A DNA stretch of 23,295 bases from JBCCCJ01 sp039029315. GTDB taxonomy: Bacteria > Bacteroidota > Bacteroidia > J057. The stretch's first letter is position 1. Every line of letters begins with the position of its first letter. Under the pieces are notes generated by a model. It was not told the DNA's origin. It did not search any database and saw nothing but the letters and a program-made list of their open reading frames with translations. Shown one piece after another: positions 16,726 to 23,295 of the stretch. The stretch lies in contig JBCCGK010000148.1 of the NCBI GenBank assembly GCA_039029315.1, positions 1 through 23,295 on the forward strand. Direction: 5' to 3'. The translations under genes were made by a program, and so were the position numbers.

Positions 16726-16747
16726 GCCTACAGCGGCCTTACATGTA

Positions 16748-16776
16748 TTGCACTATCCCAAAATGTAATATATTTG
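16748..16776 (+). promoter_or_regulatory. Bacteroidota-type promoter for the sulfatase gene
   Basis: TTG (16748-16750), an 18-nt spacer and TATATTTG (16769-16776) match the TTG / TAnnTTTG consensus of the primary sigma factor in Bacteroidota. It lies about 80 bp before the sulfatase ATG. Confidence 0.6.
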
Positions 16777-16855
16777 AGTTCGTCCTGTCCCTGTTGATTT
16801 TCATAGATTGCTGAATTCACCTAAATAGCAACTCGACTTACTTAATCCATATGTG

Positions 16856-18343
16856 ATGAAACTCTTTCTTTCCTACTTGATCGTAAGTCTCTTTCTCTTG
16901 ATGGCTTGTGGTTCTCCTGGCACAGCCCCCCAACAAGAGAAGGACAGCTCTCGCCCCCCCAATATCATCTATATATTGGTTGACGATTTGGGCTATGGAG
17001 ATGTGGGATGTTATGGACAGCAGACCCTCTCAACCCCGCATATCGATCAATTGGCTACTGATGGTATGCGATTTACCCAGCACTATGCAGGAGCAACGGT
17101 CTGTGCACCTTCTAGGGCAAGCCTGATTACAGGAAAGCAACCAGGAAGGAGTTCCGTTCGTGGCAATGGACCGGTAGGTCAGATATTGCAGAAAGAGGAA
17201 ATCACCTTGCCTGAAGCAATCAAGCCAGCAGGATACCGCTCAGCCATCATCGGCAAGTGGGGGATTGGGAATGGTATGAAGCCCGATGATCCCTTACAGA
17301 ATGGATTTGATGAAGCCTATGGATATATCAATATGTGGCATGCCCACAATTTTTTTCCAGAGTTTTTGTACAAAAATGGGGAGAAGGTCATGCTCGAAGG
17401 AAATGTGGTAGACAGCTCATATGCCTATTGGAAAGGAATGCCGGAAGGGACGGGGGTTGCAAAGGAAAAACAACGCTATACACTCTTCGAATTTGAGCGG
17501 GAAGCCATGGACTTCATCGAGCGGAACAAGGGTAGCTCTTTTTTCCTCTATCTGGCCCTCAATATGCCACATGCAAACAATGAAGCAGGAAGATTTACAG
17601 GGGATGGGATGGAAGTACCTATGCGACAGGAAGACGGCCAATGGGTAGCAGAATACGGACAATTTGAAGACAAGGATTGGCCTGGACCAGAGAAGGGCTT
17701 TGCGCGCATGATGGAACTGATCGACAATACAGTCGGAAAGCTGGAGCGCAAAGTTGCCGAATTGGGATTGACCGAGAATACCTTGATCATCTTTACCAGT
17801 GACAATGGTCCGCATGAGGAAGGCAAGCATAGAGTTGATTTCTTCGATAGCAATGGGCGGTTGAGAGGCAAAAAAAGAGATCTCTATGAAGGAGGTATTC
17901 GGGTACCCATGATCGCCAAATGGCCAGGGAAGATAGAAGCTGGATCTGAATCGGATCACCTATGTGCTTTTTGGGATGTCATGCCGACTTTCTGTGAGGT
18001 TGCCGGCGTAGCGGTCCCTCAGGATGCCGATGGCATGTCTTTTTTGCCAACGCTTCTAGGAAAAGGAGAACAAGAACAAGCCCCCTATCTCTATTGGGAA
18101 TTCTATGAGCAGGGAGGCAAACAAGCCATTCGGCAAGGAGAGTGGAAGTTTGTAAAACTCCATGTCCGGGATGAGCGCAAAGACGTAGTTCGGGAGTTGT
18201 ATCATTTGCCTACTGACCTTTCCGAGGAGGTTAATCTTATTGAGCAACATCCCGATTTGGTGGAGAAACTAGACAAGTTGATGGAGGAAGCGCATCAGGA
18301 GCATGAATTATTTTCTCTCTTTAGCAGGCCTGAATCACCCTGA
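16856..18343 (+). CDS. Type I sulfatase (arylsulfatase A-like) lipoprotein
   Basis: From ATG 16856 the product is 495 aa with a lipoprotein signal ending in LLMAC (Cys18); a GTG one codon upstream would also fit but adds only one residue. The alkaline-phosphatase-superfamily core starts with PNIIYILVDDLGYGD, whose Asp pair (43-44) binds calcium. The sulfatase signature CAPSRASLITG follows, where Cys83 must be changed to formylglycine by a maturation enzyme not encoded here. The second metal site is in IIFTSDNGPHEEGKH. The length fits family S1. Such lipoproteins desulfate polysaccharides or small sulfate esters in the periplasm or at the surface; the substrate is unknown. It diverges from the T9SS-exported GH18 gene, so joint work on a sulfated polymer is possible. 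A clear promoter lies upstream. Confidence 0.93.
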   Translation: MKLFLSYLIVSLFLLMACGSPGTAPQQEKDSSRPPNIIYILVDDLGYGDVGCYGQQTLSTPHIDQLATDGMRFTQHYAGATVCAPSRASLITGKQPGRSSVRGNGPVGQILQKEEITLPEAIKPAGYRSAIIGKWGIGNGMKPDDPLQNGFDEAYGYINMWHAHNFFPEFLYKNGEKVMLEGNVVDSSYAYWKGMPEGTGVAKEKQRYTLFEFEREAMDFIERNKGSSFFLYLALNMPHANNEAGRFTGDGMEVPMRQEDGQWVAEYGQFEDKDWPGPEKGFARMMELIDNTVGKLERKVAELGLTENTLIIFTSDNGPHEEGKHRVDFFDSNGRLRGKKRDLYEGGIRVPMIAKWPGKIEAGSESDHLCAFWDVMPTFCEVAGVAVPQDADGMSFLPTLLGKGEQEQAPYLYWEFYEQGGKQAIRQGEWKFVKLHVRDERKDVVRELYHLPTDLSEEVNLIEQHPDLVEKLDKLMEEAHQEHELFSLFSRPESP

Positions 18344-18390
18344 CTATTTTCCCGAATCCGCCCCTGATGTCATTCCTGGCTACTGAAGGC

Positions 18391-18416
18391 AGGGAGCAAG
18401 TGAGCAGACCATCCCT
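18391..18416. terminator. Weak hairpin between convergent sulfatase and regulator genes
   Basis: AGGGA (18391-18395) and TCCCT (18412-18416) could form a 5-bp stem, followed by TTAC on the plus strand. The loop contains GCAGACCAT, which also occurs in the same-loop hairpins at 16.6-16.7 kb. The gap is only 115 bp, so this may serve as a transcript end for the sulfatase. Confidence 0.25.
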
Positions 18417-18458
18417 TTACTTCACTTATTTTCCCTCGATCCCAGACCACTTACCCCC

Positions 18459-19241
18459 TTATCGCGTCGTCTTCAAAAAGCGAAATCTTTTCTGCACCTC
18501 CTCCCGGTAGGTTTTACCAATCGGAATGGCTTGCCCTTCTACAAGGATGGTATGGTTTTCCTCAAATCCCTGGATGTGGTGAATGTTGATGATATGGGAA
18601 CGACTGATGCGCAGAAGACTGGAATGCTCAAATTGTCGAGAAAAATTCGCCAGATTGGTTGACAATAAGTAGGTGTCCTGAAGAGTATGAATATTGAGAT
18701 ACTGTCTGTCAGCCCGAATCCATAAAATGTCCTTCACTGCCAGTTTGCGATAGCTGTTTCCCTTTTTGACAAAGAGAAATTCTTCCAGTAACCAACTCCT
18801 GTGCTCAGCTACAGGGGTGGGGAGGTCCGGCTCTGGAAATGCTTGGGGATGAATCAGTCGATCAGAGGCCTTCTGCAAGGCATCATCAATCGCAAAAGCC
18901 AAACTGGCTTCATTGATGGGTTTGGTCAGATAAGCATCTGGGCGAGTGGCCTGTGCTTCCCGCATGACCTGCATTTCAGGCTGCCCGGTCAGAAAGATGA
19001 TTGGGAAATGGTGGTGTTGTCGAAATCGCTGCGCCAATTCTATGCCCGCCCGTTCTTGTCCCTTACCCAGATTGATATCCAGCAAAGCCAGATCAGGGGG
19101 ATGGGCAGCGACTTGATTCAAGGCTTCTTCCAGTGTCCTTGCTTTGCAGCTGATTTCATATCCCCACTCAGTCAGATAGGCTTCCAGAATACGGATAGTC
19201 ATGACTTGATCTTCGACGATGAGGAGTTGGCTAGGATTCAT
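18459..19241 (-). CDS. LytTR-family response regulator paired with the TPR histidine kinase
   Basis: The 260-aa product has a receiver domain (1-125) with E10/D11, phospho-acceptor D55 in LALLDINLGK, the Thr of IIFLTGQ and the Lys of YLTKPI. After a Pro-rich linker comes a LytTR DNA-binding domain (about 160-258), with FLFVKKGNSYRKLAVKDILW, LLRISRSHIINIHHIQGFEE and AIPIGKTYREEVQKRF. Its start overlaps the end of the kinase gene by 11 bp, so the two are cotranscribed and translationally coupled. This is a standard kinase-regulator pair; its target genes are unknown. It has the same domain design as the orphan regulator at 7984-8703. Confidence 0.94.
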   Translation of the reverse strand: MNPSQLLIVEDQVMTIRILEAYLTEWGYEISCKARTLEEALNQVAAHPPDLALLDINLGKGQERAGIELAQRFRQHHHFPIIFLTGQPEMQVMREAQATRPDAYLTKPINEASLAFAIDDALQKASDRLIHPQAFPEPDLPTPVAEHRSWLLEEFLFVKKGNSYRKLAVKDILWIRADRQYLNIHTLQDTYLLSTNLANFSRQFEHSSLLRISRSHIINIHHIQGFEENHTILVEGQAIPIGKTYREEVQKRFRFLKTTR

Positions 19242-21534
19242 GAGAGGGAGGCTTATGTGTATGAGGAGATGAACTGTGAGTAGGAATGGGAAACATCAAT
19301 ACCCATTCGGTTCCTTGGGCTTGATGCAGCTCAATATTGCCATAGAGTTGCTCCGCCATCATATAGACCAATTGTAAGCCATAGCCTGTGGATTGTTCTG
19401 GCTGAAAGGTGAGGGGAAGGCCTGGACCATAATCAGCAATGAGGAGCCGAGCTTTTCTTGCATCCATCATCTCAAGACAAACCCTCAAATAAGGTTGAGT
19501 CGGGAGCGCATATTTGATGGCATTGGTGATCCATTCATTGGCGATCAGTCCGAGTGATACCCCCTGATCTACATCCGTATCGAGATCTGTCAACTCCAGC
19601 CGCAACTCCATCTGATCTGTTCGGTATCCATAAGCAAGCAGGAGGTCATGTGTCAGGCGAGAGAGGTAATCGCGCAAATTCAGACGGGAGACATCTTCTC
19701 CTCTATAGAGTTGTTTGTGGAGCAAAGACATGGCTTCCATACGGGTATATCCTGCGCGCAAAGCTTCCTTGGCTTCTCCTTCTTCTGTCTGAAGTTCCTG
19801 CAATTTGAGCAAGTTGGACAATTGTTGCAGATTGTTCTTTACACGATGATTGACCTCTCCCAACAGAATCTCATTTCGATCTCTTTGGCGTACAACCTCT
19901 TCTGTCAGGCGACGCTGATGCTGGTTGGACCGAAACAAAAAGACGGATAGACCCGCTACCACCAATAGCCCACTCCCAATCAGCCAGGAAAGAAGACGAG
20001 TTTGCCTCGCCTCCCTCTCGCTTTGATCTCTTTCCTGCTTTACCTGATCTGTGCGATAGTGTGTCTCTGCCATTTGAAGGGCAATGGCATGTCGGCTGTC
20101 CATTTCTTCTTGCAGGACCTGATCGTAATTATTGAGAGATTGTTGGGCCATTTTTACTTCTCCCAATTGTTGATAGGCCTGAACCATCAGAAGGTAGACA
20201 TTGGTTTGAGAGCGAAGGTATGAGTTGTCAGTGAAGGTCCTCTCGGCAGATGCCAGATAGCTCAATGCCTCGGACGGACGTTTGAGTGCCAGCAAGCAGC
20301 TCGCTATATGCACATCCAAAAAACTTGGTTCATAATCCTGGATCAGGCTGTCTGATGTTTTGGCCAATTCTTGAAAGATGGTCAGAGCCTCTGCATATTT
20401 TTCCTCAAACTGATACAGACCGATCGCACGTAATCCTTTCCATGTCAATTGACCACTCGCTTGAAGAATCATTTCGTCCTGTTCAATTCTGGCAAGAATG
20501 GCTTGGTAGGCATCCTCATCTTTGCTTTCCAGAATCGCTTCCAGCATCGTCAGGTAGAAAACCTCTTTGTTCACAGGAACCAGTTGAGCTGCCTGGGCCA
20601 GTGATTCTTGCAAATAGCGCTGACTTTCTGGCCCATTCCCGGACCGCTGATAAAGCACGGAAATCAAGCCTTTGATGGTTGCGATATTTGTCTGGTCTTC
20701 TCTACTTTCTGCACGTGTGAGCGCGGAGAAATAATAGCTGATGGCTGAATCAATTTGACCAATTTCGGCAAATATCGAGGCCTGATTGATTTCATTGTCA
20801 ACGAGCAGGCCTATATAGTTCATGGAGTCCAATAAGGGGCGGGCCTTGGCGAGCCAAAAAATTGCTCCAGGTAGATCTTTTTGATAATAACGCAGCAAGC
20901 CTTTTTGGTCATAGGCTTTGGCAAGATTGCCCGTTTTTTTCATTTTTTCTGCCAACAAAACCAAAGAATCTGTGTACTGTTCGGTTGCTGGAAGATCTCC
21001 CAAGGCAGCCTGATATTCGGATTGATAGTAAAAATAGGAAGCGCGATCATGCAATTGGCCATATTGGTAGATAATGGGTCTGGCTTGTTCCAGATAAGCG
21101 CCCATGCTGTCGATGCGTCCCAAAAATCCATAACTTTTGCCGATGGCCATGATGCTGTAGGCACTGACAAGAAGATTGCCTTTTTGGCGTTCAAGAGTGG
21201 CTGCCAGTTGATAGGCTCTGATGGATGCTTGGTAGTTTCTTTTATAAAAAAAGAGATTGGCCTGCAAGCGGTAAGTCAAAGCTAGATAGGATGTCAATTG
21301 ATGGTGCTCAATCAGCACAAGGACTTGCTCAATCAGAGCCAGACTGCTATCCAGATGGGTCTGTTCCATGCTTTGTTCCAGGGAGAGGAGTGCAACAATT
21401 TGCGAATCTACCTCCATATTGCTTGCCGTCAGTACATCTCTCGCCCGCTCCTCTGACATCCAATGAAAGGAGGTTGCCTGAGTTGCTGATCCACAACTCA
21501 GGATGAACAGAAGGCTGTAGCAGAAGCGTTTCAT
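19231..21534 (-). CDS. TPR-containing sensor histidine kinase (HisKA_2 type)
   Basis: With the start at ATG 21534 the product is 767 aa and begins with a signal peptide (MKRFCYSLLFILSCGSATQA). An upstream start at 21624 would add 30 residues before the signal and is less likely. Residues about 50-480 form tetratricopeptide-like helical repeats, the probable periplasmic sensor. A coiled segment (about 485-512) leads to one transmembrane helix (514-534). The cytoplasmic part has a HisKA_2-like phospho-acceptor box EVNHRVKNNLQQLSNLLKLQ (His563) and an HATPase domain with N-box NEWITNAIKYA (666-676) and DYGPGLP (701-707). It should autophosphorylate His563 and pass the phosphate to the LytTR regulator encoded in the overlapping downstream gene. 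The signal sensed is not known. Confidence 0.93.
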   Translation of the reverse strand: MKRFCYSLLFILSCGSATQATSFHWMSEERARDVLTASNMEVDSQIVALLSLEQSMEQTHLDSSLALIEQVLVLIEHHQLTSYLALTYRLQANLFFYKRNYQASIRAYQLAATLERQKGNLLVSAYSIMAIGKSYGFLGRIDSMGAYLEQARPIIYQYGQLHDRASYFYYQSEYQAALGDLPATEQYTDSLVLLAEKMKKTGNLAKAYDQKGLLRYYQKDLPGAIFWLAKARPLLDSMNYIGLLVDNEINQASIFAEIGQIDSAISYYFSALTRAESREDQTNIATIKGLISVLYQRSGNGPESQRYLQESLAQAAQLVPVNKEVFYLTMLEAILESKDEDAYQAILARIEQDEMILQASGQLTWKGLRAIGLYQFEEKYAEALTIFQELAKTSDSLIQDYEPSFLDVHIASCLLALKRPSEALSYLASAERTFTDNSYLRSQTNVYLLMVQAYQQLGEVKMAQQSLNNYDQVLQEEMDSRHAIALQMAETHYRTDQVKQERDQSEREARQTRLLSWLIGSGLLVVAGLSVFLFRSNQHQRRLTEEVVRQRDRNEILLGEVNHRVKNNLQQLSNLLKLQELQTEEGEAKEALRAGYTRMEAMSLLHKQLYRGEDVSRLNLRDYLSRLTHDLLLAYGYRTDQMELRLELTDLDTDVDQGVSLGLIANEWITNAIKYALPTQPYLRVCLEMMDARKARLLIADYGPGLPLTFQPEQSTGYGLQLVYMMAEQLYGNIELHQAQGTEWVLMFPIPTHSSSPHTHKPPSHES

Positions 21535-21576
21535 TGGATAAATGTAAGAAAATGCTGCCTTTTCTGGAGAAAGACA

Positions 21577-21627
21577 CAGGTGGAAGCCTGCGCAATTGCC
21601 TACGAACTCTTGTGAGATTTCCACCTG
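21577..21627. repeat. 9-bp inverted repeat between the kinase and outer-membrane protein genes
   Basis: CAGGTGGAA (21577-21585) and TTCCACCTG (21619-21627) are perfectly complementary with 33 nt between them. CCTGCGCA also occurs twice inside or next to the arms. The long loop and lack of a T tract argue against a terminator; a regulator-binding site is possible. Confidence 0.4.
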
Positions 21628-21640
21628 CGCATGCTCTATT

Positions 21641-22207
21641 CTACTTGATCACATATCTGATGGCAAGGGTCCCATACCCCAGACCTAAACCTCCCAGATA
21701 GCTGTTTCCCAGGAAGAGAGATGGCACCCAATCTGTCCCTATCGCTAAAGGAAGATCATTGATCCTGAATTCCAGCCCGAGATATCCTTGAATGCCGAAG
21801 GATGTGCTTCCATAACGATCCCGATCGATGGGATTGTTGTAGGACCAAATCATGGCGGAGGCTCCTGCCCCGAAATAATAGCTCAGATGGCCTACATCTG
21901 TAACATTAAGTGTTTCCAATACCTGATCCGCATCTCTATGGACCAGATATCCTCCGGTAATAGCAGTCCAGCGGATTCTGTTCAGGCCAAAGCCTCTCGT
22001 GCCGATGGTTCCCTCCACTGCATGTGCACTACTGCCAAGAAAGGTTTTTACTGAGACAGCCATAGGATATCCCATGCGGAGACCTGCGCCCAGTTTATAG
22101 GGTTGATTCTGGGCCTGCATATCGGTAAGGCCAAACAACAAAAGAAGACAAAAAAGGATTTTCTGGAGGTAGCCCGCAGTGTGAAAGAAGGTATGTGTAT
22201 GATTCAT
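21641..22207 (-). CDS. Small outer-membrane beta-barrel-like protein, function unknown
   Basis: Starting at ATG 22207 the product is 188 aa with a signal peptide ending in LTDMQAQ; a longer reading from GTG 22258 adds 17 residues before the signal and is less likely. The mature part alternates short polar turns with Gly- and aromatic-rich strands such as KLGAGLRMGYPMAVSVKTFL, HLSYYFGAGASAMIW and LGYGTLAIRYVIK, ending in a strand-like terminus. This suggests a barrel of about eight strands, like many uncharacterised Bacteroidota outer-membrane proteins. No specific family was recognised. It lies 106 bp upstream of the kinase gene on the same strand and may be cotranscribed with it. Confidence 0.8.
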   Translation of the reverse strand: MNHTHTFFHTAGYLQKILFCLLLLFGLTDMQAQNQPYKLGAGLRMGYPMAVSVKTFLGSSAHAVEGTIGTRGFGLNRIRWTAITGGYLVHRDADQVLETLNVTDVGHLSYYFGAGASAMIWSYNNPIDRDRYGSTSFGIQGYLGLEFRINDLPLAIGTDWVPSLFLGNSYLGGLGLGYGTLAIRYVIK

Positions 22208-22375
22208 ATTTGGGATGTTTGAGGTGATTGTGAGTGAGAGCAATACGCTTCTTGACACAAATAGGGGCTATTCTCTGGGGGAAACATGGGTTTTTGTACG
22301 AATGGCAGATTGCTTTTTACAAAGGGAGAAATTGACTCTCTGGGTTTCCCATTGTATTTTATCCCAAAATTCATC

Positions 22376-22780
22376 ATGCTCACATCTACCCGAAAACTTC
22401 ATTTTAAGACCGAAGACGCCTACAATGGATTGGCAGCAGTGCAAGGGATCTTGCGCTTGGAGAAGCAGACCATCATCCTGGAGTATCAGGTCAAAGACAA
22501 TATCATCGGCATGATCAAGTCCAAACCCAAGGACCTTCGCATCCCCTACGAAGAACTGGAAGAGGTGTCTTATAAGGTCAATTGGTTTGTGTCTAATTTC
22601 CGCCTTCATGTGAGCAGTATGCGTATTCTGGGGGAATTTCCCGCCGGGAAAGATGGAGTCATCAAGCTGAGAATTAATCGCAAACAAAAAGAATCAGCCA
22701 AACAACTGGCCTCCCATATCAATTTGACCCTGTCTGAGTATCGACTTAAGATGATGGGGGATGACGAAGAGTTTTTGTAA
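22376..22780 (+). CDS. Hypothetical protein with PH-like character
   Basis: From ATG 22376 the product is 134 aa. An earlier ATG at 22286 would add 30 residues of unlike composition and would include a possible promoter (TTG at 22332 and TATTTTAT at 22355), so the shorter start was chosen. The sequence alternates strand-like segments (LHFKTEDAY, VQGILRLEKQTIILEYQV, LRIPYEELEEVSYKV, FRLHVSSMRILGEFP, VIKLRI) with a final helix (KESAKQLASHINLTLSEYRL). This strand-then-helix order resembles bacterial PH/GRAM-like domains. No signal or membrane segment is present, so it is probably cytoplasmic. Its function is unknown. It diverges from the outer-membrane protein gene. Confidence 0.72.
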   Translation: MLTSTRKLHFKTEDAYNGLAAVQGILRLEKQTIILEYQVKDNIIGMIKSKPKDLRIPYEELEEVSYKVNWFVSNFRLHVSSMRILGEFPAGKDGVIKLRINRKQKESAKQLASHINLTLSEYRLKMMGDDEEFL

Positions 22781-22797
22781 GAAATAGCCTGGACCTC

Positions 22798-23031
22798 CTA
22801 TACAAAGTCCTTTCTGAGACTCTGCAAATGAAAGGCCCTGTCATAAGGATTGCGCATGCGCAGAAAAGAGTTGGATCTGACTTTGCGATCTTGAAAAAGA
22901 TGTTTCCAATGACTTATTCCTCGCCTCACCTTCTGTTTTCCGACCTGAACCTTTGAATCGGGTTGTCTGCCTGTAAAGAGGATGCCCTTTCCAGGCCAGA
23001 ATTGTATCCATCTAAGTTTGACTTTGGCCAT
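22798..23031 (-). CDS. Doubtful short hypothetical protein
   Basis: This 77-codon frame starts with ATG at 23031 and encodes a basic, Lys/Arg-rich peptide (MAKVKLRWIQFWPGKG onward) with no recognisable domain or signal. It converges with the PH-like gene with a 17-bp gap, which fits normal gene packing. There is no other support, and it may be non-coding. Confidence 0.3.
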   Translation of the reverse strand: MAKVKLRWIQFWPGKGILFTGRQPDSKVQVGKQKVRRGISHWKHLFQDRKVRSNSFLRMRNPYDRAFHLQSLRKDFV

Positions 23032-23080
23032 TTTTTATAGGAGAAAAATCCTCCCATATGCTCTGGAAATCGTCTTTTTT

Positions 23081-23120
23081 AATTAATCAACTTCGCTGTT
23101 TTGGGTGATTTTGATTAATT
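23081..23120. repeat. 10-bp AT-rich inverted repeat
   Basis: AATTAATCAA (23081-23090) and TTGATTAATT (23111-23120) are perfect mirror arms with a 20-nt spacer in a 250-bp region with no well-supported gene. It may be a transcript end or a binding site. Confidence 0.4.
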
Positions 23121-23181
23121 CTCATTGAAAATTTATTCACAACTGTACACTTTTTATTTTCCTTTGTTCTTAGATTTCTTT

Positions 23182-23223
23182 GCAACTTTTTGGCGGCAAA
23201 AAGTTGCGTAAAAACCGCCAAAA
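23182..23223. repeat. Two overlapping, mutually exclusive hairpins
   Basis: GCAACTTTTT (23182-23191), loop GGCGGC and AAAAAGTTGC (23198-23207) form a perfect 10-bp stem. The alternative TTTTGGCGG (23188-23196) can pair with CCGCCAAAA (23215-23223) instead. The two folds share bases and so exclude each other. Confidence 0.55.
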
Positions 23224-23225
23224 TT

Positions 23226-23295
23226 CTAAGCCCAACTCCTCTAAGCCGCCCCAGTTCACCGAATTTTGGGGGCGGCTTAGAGGAGTTGGGCTTAG
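23226..23295. repeat. Perfect 27-bp inverted repeat at the window end
   Basis: The arm at 23226-23252 (starting CTAAGCCCAACTCC and ending AAGCCGCCCC) is exactly complementary to 23269-23295, with a 16-nt loop. CTAAGCC occurs twice inside the left arm (23226 and 23241). It stops at the last base of the window, so the structure may continue. It may be a REP-like or element-end repeat. Confidence 0.7.

Larger units (their letters stand above)
16295..16852. other. Divergent 560-bp gap with structured elements
   Basis: No convincing gene is present. A 115-codon frame from 16352 has no domain features and runs into the hairpins. The right half contains a weak terminator-like hairpin, two same-loop hairpins and the sulfatase promoter, each listed separately. 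Confidence 0.45.

Noticed and set aside
21535..21624. Upstream start for the histidine kinase
   Set aside because: The extra 30 residues precede a good signal peptide and come from the intergenic inverted-repeat region.

Overview
The window looks like a chromosomal piece of a Bacteroidota bacterium, most likely from the Saprospiria/Lewinella side of the phylum (inference). The signs are: two proteins with a type IX secretion (T9SS) sorting tail, an ELWxxDGT-repeat surface protein, a FISUMP-domain protein, lipoproteins with a typical lipobox, LytTR response regulators with a TPR/HisKA_2-type histidine kinase, few Shine-Dalgarno sites, and a good Bacteroidota promoter (TTG-N18-TATATTTG) in front of the sulfatase. 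No rRNA, tRNA, CRISPR array, phage gene or intact transposase gene was seen.

Layout. Positions 1-5161 are a surface-protein region shaped by mobile DNA. Two copies of a 161-bp palindromic MITE-like element (1-137, cut by the window edge, and 4210-4370) lie just upstream of the ELWxxDGT protein and the FISUMP protein. Between these genes is the wreck of a GH16 glucanase gene on the minus strand (3232-3772). Positions 5268-8703 hold a membrane-anchored M23 peptidase with an SH3 domain, a GH18 lipoprotein and an orphan LytTR response regulator. Positions 9244-14890 hold a five-gene cluster around a divergent promoter region (12206-12431). Leftward are an FAD aromatic hydroxylase and an Asp-nucleophile alpha/beta hydrolase; rightward are a Rieske ferredoxin-like protein, a carboxymuconolactone-decarboxylase-like protein and a two-domain VOC (extradiol-type) dioxygenase. 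Together they look like a ring-hydroxylation and ring-cleavage pathway for an unknown aromatic compound.

Positions 15074-18343 return to polymer degradation: a T9SS-exported GH18 enzyme and a lipoprotein sulfatase, diverging from a 560-bp gap. That gap holds two hairpins with different stems but the same 10-nt loop. Positions 18459-22207 form a leftward set: a small outer-membrane-type protein, a TPR histidine kinase and a LytTR regulator, the last two overlapping by 11 bp. Positions 22376-23295 hold a small PH-like hypothetical protein, a doubtful short ORF, and an AT-rich end full of inverted repeats, the last being a perfect 27-bp inverted repeat that ends at the last base.

Taken together, the GH18, GH16 remnant and sulfatase genes suggest a polymer-degrading, possibly marine lifestyle (inference). 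The most unusual parts are the aromatic-cleavage cluster, the palindromic MITE pair and the same-loop hairpin pair.
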